DNA of 64,000 nt. Source: Ferruginibacter sp. Its GTDB lineage: Bacteria; Bacteroidota; Bacteroidia; Chitinophagales; Chitinophagaceae. Shown here piece after piece: positions 59,832 to 64,000 of the stretch. The position numbers and the translations under genes were made by a program. Location of the stretch: contig JAGOAX010000002.1 in assembly GCA_017983695.1 (NCBI GenBank), positions 248,001-312,000 of the forward strand, given 5' to 3'. Under the pieces are notes generated by a model. The model was given only the letters and a program-made list of their open reading frames with translations, searched no databases and was not told the DNA's origin. Each line of letters begins with the position of its first letter. Position 1 is the first letter of the stretch.

Positions 59832-62800
59832 TTAACTGCAACCCATGCTGTTACCGCAGTTCAAACATTTGTAGCAGGTACCGCTGCGTACAGTAATGTG
59901 GCCGCAGGTGTTACAAGCCGGTGCATCGCTCTGCATGGTTTTAGCAGCACGGTTTACCGCATCCATACCATTATTCTGGCGTGGTGATGCAACCTGGCGG
60001 TGTTCTGCTTTTGCAGGTTGTGGTGTTACTGCTGCAGTACCCACTACCCTTACTTCGCTTAACTCGGGTTTGCGGTCGCCAATGGTTGGCGTGTTGGCAT
60101 CCCACTCTTCGTTACCCAGGTTTTGCACTTCGGGTTTATCCAGTACATGAACTAAGTCGTTACGGCCTAAATATTCGTAAGCCAGTGAGCGGAACATAAA
60201 GTCAACAATTGAAGTGGTTGATTTAATGTTTGGATGCTCTACCATACCACTTGGTTCAAAACGGGTGAACACAAATTTTTCTACATACTCTTCTAAAGGC
60301 ACACCGTATTGCAGGCCGATAGAAATAGCAATGGCAAAACAGTTGAGCATACTACGCATGGTAGCACCTTCCTTAGCCATATCAATAAATATTTCTCCTA
60401 AGGTTCCGTCGCTGTATTCGCCGGTACGTAAAAATAAAGTTTGCCCGTTTATTTTTGCTTTTTGGTTAAAGCCCCTGCGTTTGGCAGGTAATGCACGGCG
60501 CTCCACTATCATTGCCAGCTGGCGTTTTAATGTAGTATCGGCACTGCTTTGTACACGTTTATTCATTTCATCCAGCAAATCATCAATAGTTAATTTACCC
60601 ATATCAACCATGGTAGAAATATCTGCTGCAAGTGATGCTGCATTTTCTTCGCTGATGGTTTCGTCCAGTTTCTTTTTCTTATCGCTCTTATTGCTTAATG
60701 GCTGGCTCAGTTTACTACCATCACGGTATAATGCGCAGGCTTTTAAACCCAGCTCCCAGCTCATGCGGTAAGCATCTGCTATTTCTGCCTGTGTAGCTTC
60801 GTTTGGCAGGTTGATGGTTTTACTGATAGCACCACTTAAGAAAGGTTGTGCAGCACCCATCATGCGTATGTGGCCATGTGCATGAATGTAACGCTGACCA
60901 ATCTGTCCGCATTTATTGGCACAATCAAAAACAGAAAGATGTTCGTCTTTTAAATAAGGTGCACCTTCTACTGTCATTGTTCCGCAGATGTAAATATTTG
61001 CTGCTTCAATTTCTTCATCACTAAAGCCTAAGGCTTCCAGTAAGTTCCAGCCAAAATCGTTGTATTGTTCCGGTTTAAATCCTAAGCGCTCTAAACACTC
61101 TTCGCCTAAAGTGTATACATTAAATACAAAGCCAATTTCAAATGCTGCACCTAAAACTTTATTTACTTTTTCAATGTCTTCTGTTGTAAATCCTTTTTCC
61201 ATCAATGTTTTTGCATTGATAAAAGGTGAGCTGTTTAAAGATGCATGGCCTTTTGCATAGTTTACAATTTCTTCAATTTCGCTTTCGCTGTATTTTAAAT
61301 TGCGCAATGCTGCAGGCACACTCTGGTTGATTATTTTGAAATAACCACCACCGCTTAATTTTTTAAACTTCACTAAAGCAAAATCTGGTTCAACACCGGT
61401 GGTATCGCAATCCATTACCAAACCAATGGTACCTGTTGGTGCAATTACTGTTGTTTGTGCATTACGGTAGCCGTATTTTTCGCCCAGTTGCACTGCATCA
61501 TCCCATGCTTTGGTAGCAGCTTTCAATAAATAATCAGGACAATATTTTGCGTTAATACCTTGTGGTTTTATTTCAATGCCTTCGTAAGCATCTGCAGCAT
61601 CGTAAGCAGCAGCACGGTGGTTACGCATTACACGTAACATATGTGTTTTGTTTTCTTCGTACTTATCAAAAGCTCCCAGGAAGCCGGCCATTTCTGCCGA
61701 TGTGGTGTATGCCACACCTGTCATGATTGCGGTGATAGCTCCTGCAATACCTCTTGCTTCTTCACTATCATAAGCAATACCGCTTACCATTAACATAGAA
61801 CCAAGGTTTGCAAAACCTAATCCTAATGTTCTGTAATCGTAACTTAATTGCGCTACTTCTTTACTTGGGAATTGTGCCATCAATACAGACACTTCCAACA
61901 CTACGGTCCATAAACGGCAGGTATGTTCAAAACCTTTTACATCAAAAGTGTTGGTGCTTTCTTCAAAGAACTGGCGCAGGTTAACGCTGGCTAAATTACA
62001 AGCTGTGTTATCCAGAAACATGTATTCACTACATGGATTACTTGCCCTTATAGGTCCTCCTTCGGGACAGGTATGCCACTCATTAATAGTAGTATCATAT
62101 TGTGTACCTGGGTCAGCACAACGCCATGCGGCATAGTTAATCTGGTCCCACAATTCTCTTGCTTTTACTTTTCTCATCACACGGCCATCGCTTCTGCCTT
62201 TTAATTCCCATTCTCCGTCTTCATCTAAAACTTTAAAGAATGAGTTAGGCACACGAACAGAGTTGTTACTGTTTTGTCCGCTTACGGTTCTGTAGGCTTC
62301 GCCTTCATAATCGCTGGCGTAACCGGCAGCAATTAAAGCTGCTACTTTATCTTCTTCTTTTGTTTTCCAGTTTACAAATTCTACAACCTCAGGATGATCC
62401 AGATCTAAACAAACCATTTTAGCGGCTCTTCTTGTTGTGCCACCACTTTTAATTGCACCTGCTGCCCTGTCACCAATTTTTAAAAAACTCATCAAGCCAC
62501 TTGAAGTACCACCACCACTTAATTTTTCACCTTCGCCACGGATACTGCTGAAGTTGGTTCCCACACCACTGCCATATTTAAATATCCTTGCTTCACGTAC
62601 CCACAGGTCCATGATGCCGCCTTCGTTCACCAGATCATCATTCACACTTAATATAAAGCATGCATGTGGTTGCGGACGTTCGTAAGCATTGGCAGATTTT
62701 TTCAATTGTCCGTCAACAACATCTACATAATAATGTCCCTGTGGTTTGCCGGTAATGCCATACACTTCATGTAAGCCGGTATTAAACCATTGCGGACTGT

Positions 62801-63200
62801 TAGGTACACAAGCCTGGTTTAAAATAGAATACACCAATTCATCATAAAACACTTCTGCATCTTTGGGAGTTGCAAAATAATTATATCGTTCGCCCCACAC
62901 CCGCCAGCAATGTGCCATGCGGTGAGCCACCTGTTTAACTGTTGTTTCTCTTCCCGTAGTACCATCAGCCTGCGGTACACCGGCTTTTCTAAAATATTTC
63001 TGTGCAAGAATATCAGTAGCAATCTGGCTCCACTGTTTCGGTACTTCCACATTATCCATTTGAAATACCACTTCTCCTGTAGGATTCTTGATTACAGAGG
63101 TACGATAATCGTATTCGAACATATCGTAGGGACTAACACCATCCCTTGTAAACTGGCGACTAAACTGCAGCGCCTTCGCAGAGGTTTTTTTTGTAGACAT
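59832..63200 (-). CDS. nrdJ: Vitamin B12-dependent ribonucleotide reductase
   Basis: An 1122-residue class II ribonucleotide reductase, reducing ribonucleotides with adenosylcobalamin and no oxygen requirement. Recognisable parts are the CDLDHPEVVEFV-like glycyl-barrel region (CLDLDHPEVVEFVNWK), NPCSEYMFLDNTACNLASVN containing the first active-site cysteine, and the loop APTGTIGLVMDCDTTGVEPD. The C-terminal zinc-like segment CNTCGHITVRSGTCYKCLNC resembles that of long NrdJ enzymes. I chose ATG 63200 (MSTKKTSAKAL); the longer frame to 63272 is an extension. No cobalamin riboswitch was recognised upstream. Confidence 0.96.
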   Translation of the reverse strand: MSTKKTSAKALQFSRQFTRDGVSPYDMFEYDYRTSVIKNPTGEVVFQMDNVEVPKQWSQIATDILAQKYFRKAGVPQADGTTGRETTVKQVAHRMAHCWRVWGERYNYFATPKDAEVFYDELVYSILNQACVPNSPQWFNTGLHEVYGITGKPQGHYYVDVVDGQLKKSANAYERPQPHACFILSVNDDLVNEGGIMDLWVREARIFKYGSGVGTNFSSIRGEGEKLSGGGTSSGLMSFLKIGDRAAGAIKSGGTTRRAAKMVCLDLDHPEVVEFVNWKTKEEDKVAALIAAGYASDYEGEAYRTVSGQNSNNSVRVPNSFFKVLDEDGEWELKGRSDGRVMRKVKARELWDQINYAAWRCADPGTQYDTTINEWHTCPEGGPIRASNPCSEYMFLDNTACNLASVNLRQFFEESTNTFDVKGFEHTCRLWTVVLEVSVLMAQFPSKEVAQLSYDYRTLGLGFANLGSMLMVSGIAYDSEEARGIAGAITAIMTGVAYTTSAEMAGFLGAFDKYEENKTHMLRVMRNHRAAAYDAADAYEGIEIKPQGINAKYCPDYLLKAATKAWDDAVQLGEKYGYRNAQTTVIAPTGTIGLVMDCDTTGVEPDFALVKFKKLSGGGYFKIINQSVPAALRNLKYSESEIEEIVNYAKGHASLNSSPFINAKTLMEKGFTTEDIEKVNKVLGAAFEIGFVFNVYTLGEECLERLGFKPEQYNDFGWNLLEALGFSDEEIEAANIYICGTMTVEGAPYLKDEHLSVFDCANKCGQIGQRYIHAHGHIRMMGAAQPFLSGAISKTINLPNEATQAEIADAYRMSWELGLKACALYRDGSKLSQPLSNKSDKKKKLDETISEENAASLAADISTMVDMGKLTIDDLLDEMNKRVQSSADTTLKRQLAMIVERRALPAKRRGFNQKAKINGQTLFLRTGEYSDGTLGEIFIDMAKEGATMRSMLNCFAIAISIGLQYGVPLEEYVEKFVFTRFEPSGMVEHPNIKSTTSIVDFMFRSLAYEYLGRNDLVHVLDKPEVQNLGNEEWDANTPTIGDRKPELSEVRVVGTAAVTPQPAKAEHRQVASPRQNNGMDAVNRAAKTMQSDAPACNTCGHITVRSGTCYKCLNCGNSMGCS

Positions 63201-63533
63201 GATATAAATAGTGCTTGATTGGTGGGTTAAGTAATTGTTAAGCCAACGAAAATATTTGTTACCTGCGAACAAACAAACTCTTAAATATTAACACTTGTGG
63301 ACAAAATTGGTGGATAATTTAACAGACGCAATACGGTATTGGATTTGCTCACTTTTCCCCATCTTTTTATAAAAATGTTCGTTTAAAGTCTTGGTTTTTT
63401 CATTAAAAGTTCAATGGGTTGATTTTAGGGCATTTTTCAATTTTGAGCGGCTAAAATTATTTTTGGATTGCTGGTGCAAATTAGTTAACTCCGCTTTTTT
63501 TTCTCAATACCTTTACTTTAAGCAATTGTAACT
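63201..63533. other. 333-bp divergent spacer between nrdJ and dtd
   Basis: No gene or riboswitch is recognised. It holds two DnaA-box-like 9-mers (63296-63304 and 63309-63317). There is a T-rich stretch before dtd and a lone TATTTTTG at 63458-63465 that could be a -7 element, although it would give a leader of about 65 bases. Confidence 0.4.
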
Positions 63534-63986
63534 ATGAGAGCAGTAATACAAAGAGTAACCAGTGCAAGTGTAGCTATAGATGGTACTGTAAAGTCGGCCA
63601 TACAAAACGGGTTGCTGGTGTTGGTTGGTATTGAAGATGCCGATACTAATGAAGATATTGAGTGGCTGAGCAACAAAATAATAAATCTGCGCATTTTTGA
63701 TGATGAAAACAAAGTGCCCAATATTTCGGTAAAAGATATTGGCGGCGATATTTTACTGGTAAGCCAGTTTACTTTACACGCTGCTACTAAAAAAGGCAAC
63801 CGGCCTTCTTACATCAAAGCCAGCAAACCCGATGTGGCCATTCCATTATATGAAAAGATGATTGTGCAGTTAGAAAAAGATTTGGGTAAGGAAATATTAA
63901 CAGGTGAGTTTGGCGCAGATATGAAAGTGGAGTTGGTGAATGATGGGCCGGTGACGATTTGGATTGATACTAAGAACAAAGACTAA
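63534..63986 (+). CDS. dtd: D-aminoacyl-tRNA deacylase
   Basis: A 150-residue enzyme that removes D-amino acids (and glycine) from wrongly charged tRNA. The two family signatures are present: SQFTL (residues 77-81) and the Gly-Pro motif NDGPVT (about 136-141), with MRAVIQRVTSASV at the start. The enzyme works as a dimer. The gene stands alone and is complete, ending 14 bp before the window edge. Confidence 0.96.
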   Translation: MRAVIQRVTSASVAIDGTVKSAIQNGLLVLVGIEDADTNEDIEWLSNKIINLRIFDDENKVPNISVKDIGGDILLVSQFTLHAATKKGNRPSYIKASKPDVAIPLYEKMIVQLEKDLGKEILTGEFGADMKVELVNDGPVTIWIDTKNKD

Positions 63987-64000
63987 TTTTATTACACGGA

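Noticed and set aside
63201..63533. Cobalamin riboswitch controlling nrdJ
   Set aside because: I looked for the B12-box-like GCCACTG and conserved core but found none in the spacer.
1..64000. tRNA or rRNA genes
   Set aside because: I scanned the spacers for T-loop GGTTCRANTCC-like strings and rRNA-like blocks and found none.

Overview
The window comes from the chromosome of a Bacteroidota bacterium, most likely a member or close relative of Chitinophagaceae. The evidence is a complete gldK-gldL-gldM-gldN block (core of the type IX secretion and gliding machinery), a separate gldB, Bat/MoxR genes, DUF4271 beside hemD, DUF4783 beside nadC, a SUI1-type factor, many short lipoproteins, few clear Shine-Dalgarno sites, and promoters of the Bacteroidota type (TAnnTTTG, sometimes with TTTG about 19 bases upstream). 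No tRNA, rRNA, CRISPR array, transposase or prophage was recognised. Most of the window is housekeeping sequence with frequent strand switches and short operons.

Layout. 1-2000: end of a membrane-protein gene, then an alkylation-repair operon (AraC-MGMT protein, a separate Ada-like zinc domain, AlkB). 2133-6570: penicillin-acylase-type hydrolase, MBOAT acyltransferase and SGNH-like partner. 6575-11763: YiiX-like amidase, class III aminotransferase, gamma carbonic anhydrase, two small genes and rsgA. 11801-15742: MoxR/DUF58/BatD-like/BatA operon. 15991-19537: YbjQ family gene, nadE, a small GxxExxY nuclease-fold gene inside perfect inverted repeats, and gldB. 19576-24603: desaturase, apaG, yjdI, thioredoxin-like protein, SUI1, nadC, DUF4783. 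24741-34631: gpmI, a probable haem-related cluster ending in a TonB receptor, an ECF sigma factor with a putative dual-membrane anti-sigma partner, and uvrC. 34863-39770: gldK-L-M-N. 39911-50614: YyaL-like protein, hemD, DUF4271, BamA/TamA-like protein, hemW, gpsA, rnc, fabF, acpP. 50932-55907: GNAT, YcxB-like, OmpA-like and a pair of unknown secreted proteins. 55908-59095: an accessory patch of orphan genes with a DUF433/DUF5615 toxin-antitoxin pair. 59096-63986: lipoprotein, B12-dependent ribonucleotide reductase nrdJ, and dtd.

The most unusual signal is the 493-bp unit at 18008-18500. A perfect 30-bp inverted repeat surrounds a GxxExxY protein whose PD-(D/E)XK residues look intact. The unit ends 5 bp from the nadE start codon and 11 bp from the gldB start codon, so it supplies the upstream sequence of both genes. 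It looks like a minimal mobile or domesticated element.

A second theme is short dispersed repeats. There are five copies of a CCCCT-NN-AGGGG element, one of them translated inside an aminotransferase gene. A GC-rich palindrome is translated as PAGQAG inside RsgA. Three within-operon spacers carry degenerate GTTTGTGGTT-type sequence, two of them as clear inverted repeats and the third only weakly. All functional statements come from reading the sequence and from remembered family features; no database search was possible.
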